Shown here piece after piece: positions 8,499-17,308 of a DNA stretch of 64,000 bases. The notes below the pieces were generated by a model. It was not told where the DNA came from, did no database searches, and saw only the letters and a list, made by a program, of their open reading frames with translations. Position 1 is the stretch's first letter. Each line of letters opens with the position of its first letter. Source of the stretch: SYOC01 sp035575235 (lineage in GTDB: Bacteria > Desulfobacterota > Binatia > Bin18); contig DATLYA010000316.1 in assembly GCA_035575235.1 (NCBI GenBank), positions 48,783-112,782 on the forward strand. The letters run 5' to 3'. Both the position numbers and the translations under genes were made by a program.

Positions 8499-8935
8499 GA
8501 TTCCTCCACCCGAATACTGGTTGACGCCCTTGCTGCGGATACGACTCGTGAGATCTTCTCACGTCTCAGAGCGAGCCCGCGCACCATCTTGAACGCAAAC
8601 GTATCAGCTTTCCGTTCAGCGTCCGCCCAGTAAATATAATGTCCCATCTCATGATAGACGACATTAATCCACTGCCGTTCAGAATTGTATTTCCGTCCGC
8701 GTTTCCAGTTCTCGGGATGTACGAGATGAATGCATCCGTTTTCGTACGTTTTCCCAGCAGTTTTTCCCCAATCGAGATACTCATACCATTCGATGCGCGG
8801 TTGCCTCAGGCGATAGAATTTACACATGAGCGACACGGCGCGGCGAAAATCCAGCACACGATACTCATGGAAAAACAGTGAGAGATACCGATCTATGGTG
8901 CGACGTTCTTGCAGAGGAGGAAGCAGCATGCGCAT
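8333..8935 (-). CDS. Putative zinc metallopeptidase with HExxH motif, odd C-terminal tail
   Basis: A 200-residue frame. Residues 1-130 look like a compact zincin: a tyrosine-rich segment (PRIEWYEYLDWGK), an ENGCIHLVHPENW segment, then VVYHEMGHYIYWADAERKAD with HExxH plus a downstream acidic residue as third zinc ligand. After about residue 145 the composition changes to an Arg/Ser-rich tail read out of frame across the start of the next gene (166-base overlap). The tail may be an artefact of an indel, with the real protein ending or fusing differently. A short in-cell protease role is inferred; the target is unknown. Confidence 0.65.
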   Translation of the reverse strand: MRMLLPPLQERRTIDRYLSLFFHEYRVLDFRRAVSLMCKFYRLRQPRIEWYEYLDWGKTAGKTYENGCIHLVHPENWKRGRKYNSERQWINVVYHEMGHYIYWADAERKADTFAFKMVRGLALRREKISRVVSAARASTSIRVEESCRVTTRNRLATRTVGGSIRERTVNAPDRRNGRRQPGRSSSGALKATTKNKRVRT

Positions 8936-8941
8936 ACAAAC

Positions 8942-9550
8942 TCACTGATTGGGAAGATAGTAAGAAAATCCTGCCAGGAAAATACTGGAATTCAAGCCGG
9001 CATTTTCCTTATAAATATTAGCGTTTGACATATGACGAAAACGCCACTCCGCGCTTAACGCTACGCTATCACTGAGAAAATACGACAGCCCGAGACCAGC
9101 CGTCTCCATGAAGGTAAATTTCCCGCCGAGGTTATAACCGCGGAGATCTTTGTACATGACCCCCAGTCCTCCAATAACATAGGGGTATACATTCGTTCCC
9201 AAATTGAAGTAATAGGTGAGAACTGGCAGGGCAAGCCCGTATTCTGTCGAACCACTTGCCGTATTCTTTTTCAATGAGACGATCCCCGACCCAAAGGGCT
9301 CAACGCCAATTTCAAAAGACCCGGCTGGAAAGACCCACGGTTGCCCCTTAAAGAGGGTATAGCCGATATGCACGTGGCCGTGGACCATATCTACCCCTTT
9401 ATTGTCAAGGCTTTCACTATAACCGAAGCGTGGTCCAAAAGACCACGTCCCAGGAGTCGGCAAGAGGTCCGCCGCATTTGCCGGAGCACACGCCCAGAGC
9501 ACGAATCCCCCAACTATCGCTCCCCAAAACCGCCAATGCCATATCGCCAT
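8942..9550 (-). CDS. pagL: Lipid A deacylase (PagL-like outer-membrane beta-barrel)
   Basis: A 202-residue protein with a signal peptide (hydrophobic residues 10-27, AxA-type cleavage near 24-27) and alternating beta-barrel strands ending in an aromatic C-terminal segment (FLAGFSYYLPNQ). The segment RFRHMSNANIYKENAGLNSS matches the PagL catalytic region with His173 and Ser175, and Glu182 is a candidate third member of the His-Ser-Glu triad. PagL removes the 3-O-linked acyl chain from lipid A in the outer membrane. AGGAGGG lies upstream of the ATG. It implies an LPS-bearing outer membrane. Confidence 0.8.
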   Translation of the reverse strand: MAIWHWRFWGAIVGGFVLWACAPANAADLLPTPGTWSFGPRFGYSESLDNKGVDMVHGHVHIGYTLFKGQPWVFPAGSFEIGVEPFGSGIVSLKKNTASGSTEYGLALPVLTYYFNLGTNVYPYVIGGLGVMYKDLRGYNLGGKFTFMETAGLGLSYFLSDSVALSAEWRFRHMSNANIYKENAGLNSSIFLAGFSYYLPNQ

Positions 9551-9618
9551 AACGACCCTCCTCTCACACCATCGGGAACCGCTCCTATCTCACTGCGAGG
9601 CATTTGGCAACGGGGCGT

Positions 9619-10083
9619 TCACACCTCCGTGCTCAAAGGAGTTTCGCAAAAGTCTTTATGTTCTTTATCCCAAACATAGGCTTTGATCGCCTTGACCTCT
9701 CGCTCATAAATGGAAATCACCAGATACGACGTCTCTGGATATGAGGGCTCATCACCAAACATTGCTCGCGTTCTATCTTCGGCAGAAAAGTACGCCTCGT
9801 GATTAGGATGGGAATGATAAAACGCTTTCAGCTCAGCTCGCCCACTATCAACTTCTTTGAGCACCGCTAGCAGCTCTTGTGGGTCCATAAAGTATGCGAT
9901 CCGCGCGTCGCGCGGATAGCCTTGGGGATCTTTTGTGTGCATGGCGTTCTGAATGTTGGTAATGCGACGCACTTCTTCGAGGCCGCCATGACTGAGGATG
10001 ACGCCGCAACACTCATCGGGGAATGTGTCTTGAGCGTGGTGACAGATCGCGTCCCACGTCTGAGCGGAGAGATGCACCATCAT
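9619..10083 (-). CDS. JAMM/MPN-domain (Mov34) metallopeptidase
   Basis: A 154-residue protein with the JAMM zinc signature: an early glutamate in FPDECCGVIL and the motif YHSHPNHEAYFSAEDR (H-x-H-P-x7-S-x2-D) near residue 91. Bacterial single-domain members of this group cleave isopeptide-like or C-terminal peptides, for instance releasing sulfur-carrier proteins or cysteine. No sulfur-carrier gene is adjacent, so the substrate is open. The first of two consecutive ATGs has AAGGAG at 6 bases. It is divergent from the SDR gene at 10184. Confidence 0.85.
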   Translation of the reverse strand: MMVHLSAQTWDAICHHAQDTFPDECCGVILSHGGLEEVRRITNIQNAMHTKDPQGYPRDARIAYFMDPQELLAVLKEVDSGRAELKAFYHSHPNHEAYFSAEDRTRAMFGDEPSYPETSYLVISIYEREVKAIKAYVWDKEHKDFCETPLSTEV

Positions 10084-10183
10084 ATCAGCTCCTTCGTCCA
10101 GGTCAGAGTTCCATAGCCAGCAGCGCAGAAGACAGATAGATTAGGCGAACAACGCCGTCTTGGAAATAGCAGAAGGAGGAGCC

Positions 10184-11068
10184 ATGAAAGAATTCACCGA
10201 TCGCGTAGCGGTCGTTACCGGAGGCGCTAGCGGCATTGGCCGGGCGATGGCGGACCGTTTTGCCGCTGCCGGCATGAGGATCGTACTGGCTGATATTGAA
10301 GAGAGCGCCTTACGGCAAGCGGAAGAAGAGATGCGCGCAAAGGGCGCAACCGTCCTCGGAGTTGTCACGGATGTGGCGAAAGCTGAATCAATTGAAGCGC
10401 TCGCCAAGAAGACGCTTGATACGTTTGGCGCCGTGCATATCGTCTGCAACAACGCAGGCGTAGGCGGAGGGTTTGGTCCGTCGTGGTCTCAACCCTTGCA
10501 AAATTGGCAATGGGGCTTTGGCGTGAACCTCTGGGGCGTCATTCACGGCATTCGCACCTTCGTGCCGCTCATGCTCAAGCAAGACACCGAAGGACACATT
10601 GTCAACACGGCATCCATGGCGGGACTGATCTCCGCGCCGTTCATGTCGGTGTACGACGCAACGAAGTTTGCGGTAGTCACTATCTCGGAATCGCTCCACT
10701 TAGAATTAGCTCTGCAGAAGGCGAAAGTAAAAGTTTCTGTCTTGTGCCCCGGATTCGTCAACACCAACATCGCGACTTCGGAGCGCAACCGTCCAGCGCA
10801 TTTGCAAGTCGACATGCCCCAGTTTTCTGAGACGGAGATGTCTTTCGCCGCCATGATGTTCGCCGGCATTGCCTCGGGAACGCCGCCGGCGGACGTGGCG
10901 GAGAAAGTCTTTACGGCGATTCAAAACGAACAGTTCTATATCCTGCCGCATCCAGAATTGTTGCCGGTCGTGCGCATGCGCATGGAGGCGATTTTAGAGC
11001 AACGGAATCCGCCATCGGTGTTTGACGGCTCATCGACGCCGTTTGCATTACCGGAGAATAAAGGATAG
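10184..11068 (+). CDS. Short-chain dehydrogenase/reductase (SDR)
   Basis: A 294-residue classical SDR: TGGASGIGRAM nucleotide site, an aspartate (VLADIEE) at the end of beta-2 suggesting NAD(H), CNNAGVGGG, a catalytic serine in VNTASMAGL and YDATKFAVV with the Tyr-x3-Lys pair. The ATG at 10184 follows AAGGAGGAG and is chosen over an in-frame ATG at 10160. The C-terminal extension (PHPELLPVVRMRMEAILEQ) is shared with SDRs associated with steroid or aromatic alcohol turnover. It is followed by a luciferase-like enzyme and an amidohydrolase on the same strand. Confidence 0.9.
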   Translation: MKEFTDRVAVVTGGASGIGRAMADRFAAAGMRIVLADIEESALRQAEEEMRAKGATVLGVVTDVAKAESIEALAKKTLDTFGAVHIVCNNAGVGGGFGPSWSQPLQNWQWGFGVNLWGVIHGIRTFVPLMLKQDTEGHIVNTASMAGLISAPFMSVYDATKFAVVTISESLHLELALQKAKVKVSVLCPGFVNTNIATSERNRPAHLQVDMPQFSETEMSFAAMMFAGIASGTPPADVAEKVFTAIQNEQFYILPHPELLPVVRMRMEAILEQRNPPSVFDGSSTPFALPENKG

Positions 11069-11115
11069 ACGATGCCCTTGATCCTCATCCTGCATATCGT
11101 TCCAAAGGAGGCGTT

Positions 11116-11961
11116 ATGAAACTTGGTGTGACAATGTTCGCGACGGATTACGCCATGCGCCCGGACGACCTGGGGCGGGAATGCGAAGCGCGGGGGTTTG
11201 AATCGCTCTGGTTTCCGGAACACACGCACATCCCCGCCAGCCGCAAAAGCCCTTGGCCGGGGGGCGGCGAATTGCCCAAGGAATACTGGCATACGCATGA
11301 TCTATTCGTGGCGTTGATGGCGGCCGCCGCCGTCACGAAGAAGATCAAGATCGGCAGCGGCATTTGTTTAGTCATCGAACGCGACCCAATTCTCATGGCG
11401 AAGGAAGTCGCCTCGGTGGATGCGCTCTCGAATGGCCGTTTGCTCTTCGGCATTGGCGGCGGCTGGAACGCTGAGGAAATGGAACATCACGGCACGCCAT
11501 TCAGGAAACGCTGGAAAGTGTTGCGTGAGCGCATCGAAGCGATGAAAGAGATCTGGGCCAAAGAAGAGGCCGAGTATCACGGAGAGTTTGTCAACTTCGA
11601 TAAAATCTGGAGTTATCCCAAACCGGTGCAGAAGCCGAATCCGCCTATTCTGTTGGGCACCCTGACTCCCAAAGGCATCGATCGCGTGGTGCGTTATTGC
11701 GATGGGTGGATTCCGGTCGGCATTACGCCCAAGACCTTACCTGACGCCCAGAAAGAACTCAAAACTCGTGCGGAGCAAGCGGGACGGAAACTGTCAGACT
11801 TCCCTATCTCGATCTTCGGCGCTCCGGGCAAGGAAGACACGCTCAAACAATTCCAGGATCTCGGCGTCGATCGCGTGGTGCTGTGGTTGCCCTCGGCCGG
11901 TCCAGAGAAGATTCTGCCGATGCTTGATCAGTACGCCGCGCTCATTCCAAAGTTTGCGTGA
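11116..11961 (+). CDS. Luciferase-like (LLM class) F420-dependent oxidoreductase
   Basis: A 281-residue TIM-barrel protein with luciferase-like family features: ECEARGFESLWFPEHTHIP near the N-terminus, IKIGSGICLVIERDPILMAK, GRLLFGIGGGWNAEEMEHHG, and the central LGTLTPKGIDRVVRYCDGW. The segments match the F420-dependent subgroup rather than the FMN two-component monooxygenases. It transfers hydride between F420 and an unknown substrate. AAAGGAGG precedes the ATG by about 5 bases. It is likely co-transcribed with the SDR 47 bases upstream. Confidence 0.85.
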   Translation: MKLGVTMFATDYAMRPDDLGRECEARGFESLWFPEHTHIPASRKSPWPGGGELPKEYWHTHDLFVALMAAAAVTKKIKIGSGICLVIERDPILMAKEVASVDALSNGRLLFGIGGGWNAEEMEHHGTPFRKRWKVLRERIEAMKEIWAKEEAEYHGEFVNFDKIWSYPKPVQKPNPPILLGTLTPKGIDRVVRYCDGWIPVGITPKTLPDAQKELKTRAEQAGRKLSDFPISIFGAPGKEDTLKQFQDLGVDRVVLWLPSAGPEKILPMLDQYAALIPKFA

Positions 11962-11967
11962 TCTTTT

Positions 11968-11996
11968 CGTAGGGGCGAGGCGACCTCGCCCCTACG
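11968..11996. repeat. Perfect 13-bp inverted repeat with 3-base loop
   Basis: CGTAGGGGCGAGG and its exact complement CCTCGCCCCTACG are separated by CGA. A run of four T lies before the stem but none follows it, so it is not a classical intrinsic terminator for the plus-strand gene. The GTAGGGGCG core resembles dispersed hairpin repeats known from many uncultured bacterial genomes. It may still protect or end the luciferase-like transcript. Confidence 0.75.
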
Positions 11997-12044
11997 ATTC
12001 ATCGCCTCTGCTCCACACCAGGCACGACCAAAGGAGGGCTTGTC

Positions 12045-13199
12045 ATGCTGGACTACAAAATTATCTCTGGCGATAGCCATATCGTCGAACCACCAGATCT
12101 TTATTCCAGCCGCATGGACTCGAAGATGAGAGAACGCGCGCCGCGCATCAAACGGCAGAAGAATGATCAGGGTGTAGAATTCGATGCGTGGTTTATCGGA
12201 GACCAACAAGTGGTGACTTTAGGCGCGGTGACCCAGGCAGGGCGGCGGTTCGACGATCCAGAAAAAATCGACTTCGTGGGCGTGTGGGAAGACGTGCGCG
12301 AAGGCGCGTATCAGCCGGACGCCATGCTCAAGGAGTTGGAAATCGACGGCGTATGGGGAGCGATTGTCCAGCCGAGCCAGGGACTCTTCTGGTACCATCT
12401 CGAAGATAGTGAACTCCTATCGGCGATCTGTCGGGCGTACAATGACTGGATTGCCGATTTCAGTCGTCCCCATCCGAATCGACTCAAAGGCATCGGCATG
12501 CTGAATGTCGATAATGTGCCCGAAGCCTGCGCTGAACTCGAACGGTGCGCCAAGCTAGGTCTTGCAGGGATGTTCATCCCTGTCACGCCGCTGCCGGAAC
12601 AACCTTATCGCCATCCCATGTACGAACGACTGTGGGCGACGGCGCAAGACCTACAAACGCCGCTGCTGATGCACCTCGCCACGCAGCGCGCCAATGTCCC
12701 AGGTTGTGAAATTTCTATGGACTTCAAAACCTTCACCGCCGCTGGTCTGCGTCCGACGCAAGACTATTGGGTGCGCTACTCGATGACCGCTATGATTTTT
12801 GCTGGCGTGTTTGAACGCTACCCGAAGTTGCGCGTCGGCTCCGTCGAACACGAGGCGTCGTGGGCCCCACACTGGTTACGGCAAATGGACTACACGTACA
12901 GAGAGCGGCCCGTGTATCGCGGTTATCAATCCAAGGAGGGCTTCTTGCCAAGCGACTACTGGCGGCGCAACCTGTTTGCCGTTTTTCAGGAGGACGACGT
13001 CAGCGTTGAATTGCGACATCGCATTGGCGTGGACAATTTGATTTGGGGCAACGACTTTCCTCATTCCGAATCGACCTGGCCGCGCTCCCAGCAATTTCTG
13101 GAGAATATGTTCAAAGAGGTTCCGGAGCACGAATTTCGCAAGATGACGTGTGACAACGCCGCGCGGCTCTTTCACTTCGACCTGACGCAATTGTCATAA
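12045..13199 (+). CDS. Amidohydrolase-2 family metal-dependent hydrolase/decarboxylase
   Basis: A 384-residue protein of the ACMSD/amidohydrolase-2 branch. It opens with ISGDSHIVEPPDLYSSRM (D-x-H metal ligands), has a long middle part containing LLMHLATQ and FERYPKLRVGSVEHEASW, and ends with NLIWGNDFPHSESTWP, whose aspartate and histidine complete the metal site. Such proteins decarboxylate or hydrolyse 2-oxo or aromatic acids. AAAGGAGGG precedes the ATG. It forms a likely unit with the SDR and luciferase-like genes and has a diverged second copy at 14907-16073. Confidence 0.85.
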   Translation: MLDYKIISGDSHIVEPPDLYSSRMDSKMRERAPRIKRQKNDQGVEFDAWFIGDQQVVTLGAVTQAGRRFDDPEKIDFVGVWEDVREGAYQPDAMLKELEIDGVWGAIVQPSQGLFWYHLEDSELLSAICRAYNDWIADFSRPHPNRLKGIGMLNVDNVPEACAELERCAKLGLAGMFIPVTPLPEQPYRHPMYERLWATAQDLQTPLLMHLATQRANVPGCEISMDFKTFTAAGLRPTQDYWVRYSMTAMIFAGVFERYPKLRVGSVEHEASWAPHWLRQMDYTYRERPVYRGYQSKEGFLPSDYWRRNLFAVFQEDDVSVELRHRIGVDNLIWGNDFPHSESTWPRSQQFLENMFKEVPEHEFRKMTCDNAARLFHFDLTQLS

Positions 13200-13223
13200 A
13201 GCATTTTCGAATGAGGACGGATA

Positions 13224-13300
13224 AGTCATTGCGAGGAGTCGCAGACGACGAAGCAAGCTTTGTCTTTCCTTGAAATTGCTTCGCGACGCTGGCAATGACA
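13224..13300. repeat. Dispersed palindromic element (TCATTGCGAG type)
   Basis: The left part gtcattgcgaggag and the right part gcgacgctggcaatgac are inverted and imperfectly paired, with internal complementary blocks gacgaagcaa and ttgcttcgc. This vocabulary is recognised as a common intergenic palindrome in environmental bacterial genomes. It fills the space between two converging genes and could act as a bidirectional end signal; no gene is visible in it. Confidence 0.75.
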
Positions 13301-13326
13301 TCTGACTCTCACGACACCCCCTTGCC

Positions 13327-14265
13327 CTATCGCACCTTATGCAACAACTCCTCCCCTTTCACATACCGCCGCAAATTCTCCAGCCATAACTCAGCCACAC
13401 GCGGGACATACAGGGGAGACGACCAGGCGTTGTGCGGTGTGATAAACACTCGCGGCGTGTCCCAGAGGTCATCCTCAGCCGGCCAGGGTTCTTGCGGCAA
13501 GACGTCCAGACAGGCTTGCCGAATCTGCTTCTGTGCTAGCGCCTCCCGCAAGGCGGCGAGATCGACAACGGAGCCGCGCGCCACGTTAATCAGTGTCGCC
13601 GTCGGCTTCATCAACGCCAGTTCGTTTCGTCCAATCAGATTAGCGGTCGCGGCGTTAGCAGGAACAGCTAAGATAACGAAATCCGCCTCCGGCAAGAAGC
13701 GGGGAAGATCACGAAGTGTTCCTTGCTCGTCAACGTCGGCAATCCGGGCTGTGGATGAGCGAACGCCAAGCACGCGCATGCCAAACGCTTTCGCCAAAGC
13801 GGCAACGCGCGCGCCGATCGCGCCAAGGCCGACAACGAGTATGGTCTTATCGCTGAGACTTTCAAGCCTCAGCAGCCGCCACTGGTGAGCGCGCTGTTGT
13901 GTGTGCAACTCGCCGAGTCGTTTCGCGGACCACAATACCAGGGCCAAGGCGAATTCGGCAACTTCAACCGCATTGGCCCCAGGACTGTGCGTCACGGTGA
14001 CGCCGCGGGCGCGCATCGTGTCGTAAAAGAAACCATCCGTGCCCGCGTCTTCCGTATGCGCCCAGCGGAGTTGCGGGAGGTTCACAACTTGTTTGACTAG
14101 CGCGCCGGTGTACGCATCACCTGCCAGAACCAGCAAATCACACTCATCTGGCGCTTCGGACCAGGAGCCGCTTGTGTCAACGAACGCCCACCTGAGGTCA
14201 GGCGCAAGCGCTTGTACGCGGGCTCTCACTAATTCGTAGAAACTATGACCGGCAGCAACCTTCAT
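13327..14265 (-). CDS. D-2-hydroxyacid dehydrogenase, NAD-dependent
   Basis: A 312-residue protein starting at an ATG that overlaps the phosphoesterase stop (ATGA). A much longer in-frame start at 14391 is rejected because it would run deep into that gene. The Rossmann site is ILVVGLGAIGARVAALAKAFG, followed by catalytic-type segments LINVARGSVVDLAAL (Arg), CLDVLPQEPWP (Glu) and VFITPHNAWSSP (His). The family reduces 2-oxo acids to D-2-hydroxy acids. The upstream phosphoesterase and this gene form a two-gene unit. Confidence 0.9.
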   Translation of the reverse strand: MKVAAGHSFYELVRARVQALAPDLRWAFVDTSGSWSEAPDECDLLVLAGDAYTGALVKQVVNLPQLRWAHTEDAGTDGFFYDTMRARGVTVTHSPGANAVEVAEFALALVLWSAKRLGELHTQQRAHQWRLLRLESLSDKTILVVGLGAIGARVAALAKAFGMRVLGVRSSTARIADVDEQGTLRDLPRFLPEADFVILAVPANAATANLIGRNELALMKPTATLINVARGSVVDLAALREALAQKQIRQACLDVLPQEPWPAEDDLWDTPRVFITPHNAWSSPLYVPRVAELWLENLRRYVKGEELLHKVR

Positions 14266-14810
14266 AACGTGAAAAACAGCTCTTTCCCTGGATTCGCCAA
14301 CCCAACCGATTCGCCCAAGCGAATGATCCGCGCTGCAAGTTTCCCTGGCGCAAGGTCGAGGAGTCCCACGGTTCCTAACCGTGTGGACCACAGATGTGGA
14401 TGCGTCGGACTGCCGGAGTTCATTTGCAGGACGCCATCGCGATAATCCAAGCGCTCAAAATGCGTGTGGCCGGTAATGAAGATATCCGCGTGCCGGCCCT
14501 TTAGATGATACCGCTTTAATTCTTCAATTGGGCGCTCTTCCGGCTCCATGTCATGAAGCATGACGAGACGCCAGCCTTCGAGATTCAACCAGTGAATGTC
14601 TTGAACACGCGGATCATCCCAGCCGCAATCGTTATTGCCGCGCGCCGCCAACACGGGAGCAATCTGCTCCAGCCAGTCCAGCACACGCGGTGAGACGATA
14701 TCGCCGCCGTGAAGAATCAAGTCTACGCCAGTAAATACATCTCGCACTTCATCCCACAGCTCGCGGATGGCGCCGGGAAGGTGAGTGTCGGTTAAGAGAC
14801 CGATGCGCAT
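14262..14810 (-). CDS. YfcE/MJ0936-type metallophosphoesterase
   Basis: A 182-residue calcineurin-like phosphoesterase with every metal motif in order: GLLTDTHLPG (D-x-H), ILHGGDIVSP (GD), VLAARGNNDCG (GNxD, here GNND), MLHDMEP and FITGHTHFE (GHTH). Single-domain members hydrolyse phosphodiesters such as cyclic nucleotides or p-nitrophenyl esters. It is coupled to the downstream hydroxyacid dehydrogenase by a 4-base overlap. Confidence 0.88.
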   Translation of the reverse strand: MRIGLLTDTHLPGAIRELWDEVRDVFTGVDLILHGGDIVSPRVLDWLEQIAPVLAARGNNDCGWDDPRVQDIHWLNLEGWRLVMLHDMEPEERPIEELKRYHLKGRHADIFITGHTHFERLDYRDGVLQMNSGSPTHPHLWSTRLGTVGLLDLAPGKLAARIIRLGESVGLANPGKELFFTL

Positions 14811-14834
14811 AAGAGGCCGTCCAAGCCAGGATCA

Positions 14835-14885
14835 CGCACCACGCATCACGCATCACGTAGTACGTGAAACGTGGTGCGCGAGAAT
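14835..14885. repeat. Intergenic CACGCATCACG-type repeat
   Basis: Short units gcaccacg, catcacg, catcacg, tagtacg are followed by their partial complement cgtgaaacgtggtgc, forming an imperfect hairpin. The unit vocabulary matches 5760-5877, indicating a second copy of the same dispersed family between genes. Confidence 0.6.
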
Positions 14886-14906
14886 GCGCGTTTCCGGCAT
14901 GTTTTG

Positions 14907-16073
14907 TCAGTTGAGGTTATAACACTCTCTTACATTCTTCCCCAGAATCTTGGGGCGGGCGGATTCCGGCAGCAAACTGACAAGCCGTTGCAGGTTGGGA
15001 ATGTACTCCGGCGGATGATCGCTATGCGGAAAATCGCTCGCCCAGAAGAAACGGTCTTCTCCGACAAACGGAATCACTCCGGCCAGAGCACGCTCATCCG
15101 GATCGCCTGAGATCCAACATTGCCGGCGGAAGTATTCGCTGGGTTTGTGCTTGAGCGGCACGCTCTTGCCGATCGGCGATTCGTACACGGCGTCCATGCG
15201 CTCCAGCCAGTAGCCGATCCACCCTGCGCCGATCTCCAGAATCACCACGCGCAATTCTGGAAATTTGTCAAACACGCCATACTGAAAGAGCGAGGTGAAA
15301 CCTTCGCGAATCACGTTGCCGAGCACAACGTTTTGAAAAAACGCGGTGTCGCGCCCGGTCATCTTCCCGAAGCGCGTCGGCGCGGCCCAGTGCGGCTCGA
15401 AGGAGGGATGAATGCCGAACGGCAATCCCAGCTCCTGCGCAGCGGCAAAGACGCGGTCATGATCAGGATGACCATGCGCCTTGCGGCTCCAAATGAACGG
15501 CGGCGTGAAAAACCCCTTGACTCCATCACGCGCCGCGCGGCGCAATTCTTGTTCCGCCAGTTCTGGCGCTCCTAAAGGAATATGCGCGATGGGAATGAGC
15601 CGCCCGTTTGACTCGGAGCAGAGATCCACGATCCACCGGTTGTACGCCCGCGCATAGGCCATCGAGAGTTCGAGATCCTCACATTCAGGCTCCCACAACA
15701 ACCCGAGCGTAGGATAGAGCAACGCGCACTCAATATTCTCGATATCCAATCGCTTGAGGCGTTCTCTCGCGTCCATCGAACCAAACGAGGCATTATCGAC
15801 ATAGCCTGAACCGGTAGGCTCGCGTTTGTACTCGATACCGCCAAGTTGATCCATCACGCCGAGAAACGACGGCGCACCGCCCCGTGTCATCTTGGCGGGT
15901 TTGCCGTCCACTTCAAGATATTCGAGCCCACGTTCGTCTTTGCGAATCCGCACCGCCCGATCGCGGTGCTTCGGCTCAAGGTATTTCTCCCACAGATCCG
16001 GCGCTTCGAGGATATGGCCGTCAGCATCAACCACGCCGGAGTAGGGAATGCGAGGCAAATTTTCCGGTGTCAT
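14907..16073 (-). CDS. Amidohydrolase-2 family protein (second copy)
   Basis: A 388-residue protein of the same family as 12045-13199: VVDADGHILEAPDLWEKYL at the N-terminus, FGIHPSFEPHW in the middle, FPELRVVILEIGAGWIGYWL and a final FFWASDFPHSDHPPEY metal site. It differs enough from the plus-strand copy to act on another substrate. AAGGGAGGACC precedes the ATG. No partner gene is adjacent on the same strand. Confidence 0.85.
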   Translation of the reverse strand: MTPENLPRIPYSGVVDADGHILEAPDLWEKYLEPKHRDRAVRIRKDERGLEYLEVDGKPAKMTRGGAPSFLGVMDQLGGIEYKREPTGSGYVDNASFGSMDARERLKRLDIENIECALLYPTLGLLWEPECEDLELSMAYARAYNRWIVDLCSESNGRLIPIAHIPLGAPELAEQELRRAARDGVKGFFTPPFIWSRKAHGHPDHDRVFAAAQELGLPFGIHPSFEPHWAAPTRFGKMTGRDTAFFQNVVLGNVIREGFTSLFQYGVFDKFPELRVVILEIGAGWIGYWLERMDAVYESPIGKSVPLKHKPSEYFRRQCWISGDPDERALAGVIPFVGEDRFFWASDFPHSDHPPEYIPNLQRLVSLLPESARPKILGKNVRECYNLN

Positions 16074-16142
16074 CGTTCAGGTCCTCCCTTCGCGATCGGA
16101 TTCGATCTTACCAGGGGGCGTTGAACGTGCAAGCGGGAATTC

Positions 16143-17285
16143 TTATTCCCGCTGTTCCACTCTTCGTAAATTCTGTAGCGCGACCTCATCCCCCTGCGCC
16201 GCCGCCTGGCGATACCACCGCACGGCCTCTGTAAGGTCTTTCCCCACACCCTGGCCGGTTTCGTAGAGCGCGCCAAGATTATTCTGCGCTCCAGCATGCC
16301 CCTGCTCAGCGGCGCGGCGATACCACCGCGCCGCTTCAGCATAGTCTTGCTTCACGCCGTAACCATTTTGATACATCACTCCCAGATTATGCTGCGCCAT
16401 GACATACCCTTGCTCGGCCGCCCGGCGATACCACTTGACCGCCTCGCCATAGTCTTGCGCAACGCCTGCGCCTTCCTCGTACAATGCGCCGAGCAGATCT
16501 TGCGCTTCAGCATGTCCCTGCTCAGCCGCTTTGCGATACCAGCGTGCAGCTTCTATCAGGTTTTTCTCGACCCCGCGGCCATTCTGATATAACACCCCCA
16601 AGTTGTATTGGGCTGTCAGTTCTTGTTGGTTTGCAGCCTGACGATACCATTTCACGGCCTCTGTTAAATCCTGAGCGACGCCCAAACCATTTTCATACAT
16701 ATAACCGAGCCCATTCTGCGCCATCGCCAGCCCCTGCGCCGCCGCCTTCCGATACCACTGCACGGCTTCGGCAAAGTCCTGCTCGACTCCCCACCCATTC
16801 TGATACATGACTCCGAGGTTAAACTGCGCCACCGCAGAATTCTGCGCCGCCGCTCTTCGATACCACTGCACGGCTTCAGCATAATCTTGTTGAACCCCAC
16901 GGCCCTTGCCGTACATCACACCGAGATAGTTCTGCGCCTCGACATATCCCCGATCGGCGGCTCTGCGGAACCAGCGCACGGCTTCGGCGTCATCTTGCGG
17001 AACCCCATCGCCTTGGAAATATTGCCTTCCCTTCTTGTACGCCGCATCAGCGTCGCCTAGGATGTTTGAGGCAGACGGAGGGAGCGATTGCTCGTTAGAG
17101 CGCCCTTCTTCTCTTTCTTCTTCAAATTGTGAAACACCCTGCTCTTCATCTTCTTCTGGGGGGGCAAGCGTTGGCCGACGTTCTTCCTCCGCTCTCCTCC
17201 GTTCCCGCCGGGACACATCGCTCCAGAGAAGCAGGAGGGCGACACCGACAAGAGCAAGTATTTTGTGTTTCCGCTGCAAAGCCAT
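16143..17285 (-). CDS. Sel1-repeat (TPR-like) protein, membrane-anchored
   Basis: A 380-residue protein with one N-terminal membrane segment (KILALVGVALLLLWSDV, residues about 7-23), a charged linker rich in Arg and Glu, and then seven or eight consecutive 36-residue Sel1 repeats from about residue 78 to the end. Each repeat carries the pattern A-x-x-W-(Y/F)-R-(R/K)-A-A and N-L-G-x-(M/L)-Y. Sel1 repeats form solenoids for protein-protein contacts. The partner is unknown. No clear ribosome site is seen before the ATG. Confidence 0.85.
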   Translation of the reverse strand: MALQRKHKILALVGVALLLLWSDVSRRERRRAEEERRPTLAPPEEDEEQGVSQFEEEREEGRSNEQSLPPSASNILGDADAAYKKGRQYFQGDGVPQDDAEAVRWFRRAADRGYVEAQNYLGVMYGKGRGVQQDYAEAVQWYRRAAAQNSAVAQFNLGVMYQNGWGVEQDFAEAVQWYRKAAAQGLAMAQNGLGYMYENGLGVAQDLTEAVKWYRQAANQQELTAQYNLGVLYQNGRGVEKNLIEAARWYRKAAEQGHAEAQDLLGALYEEGAGVAQDYGEAVKWYRRAAEQGYVMAQHNLGVMYQNGYGVKQDYAEAARWYRRAAEQGHAGAQNNLGALYETGQGVGKDLTEAVRWYRQAAAQGDEVALQNLRRVEQRE

Positions 17286-17308
17286 AGGGCGCAGCCTCGG
17301 TTTCGTAC

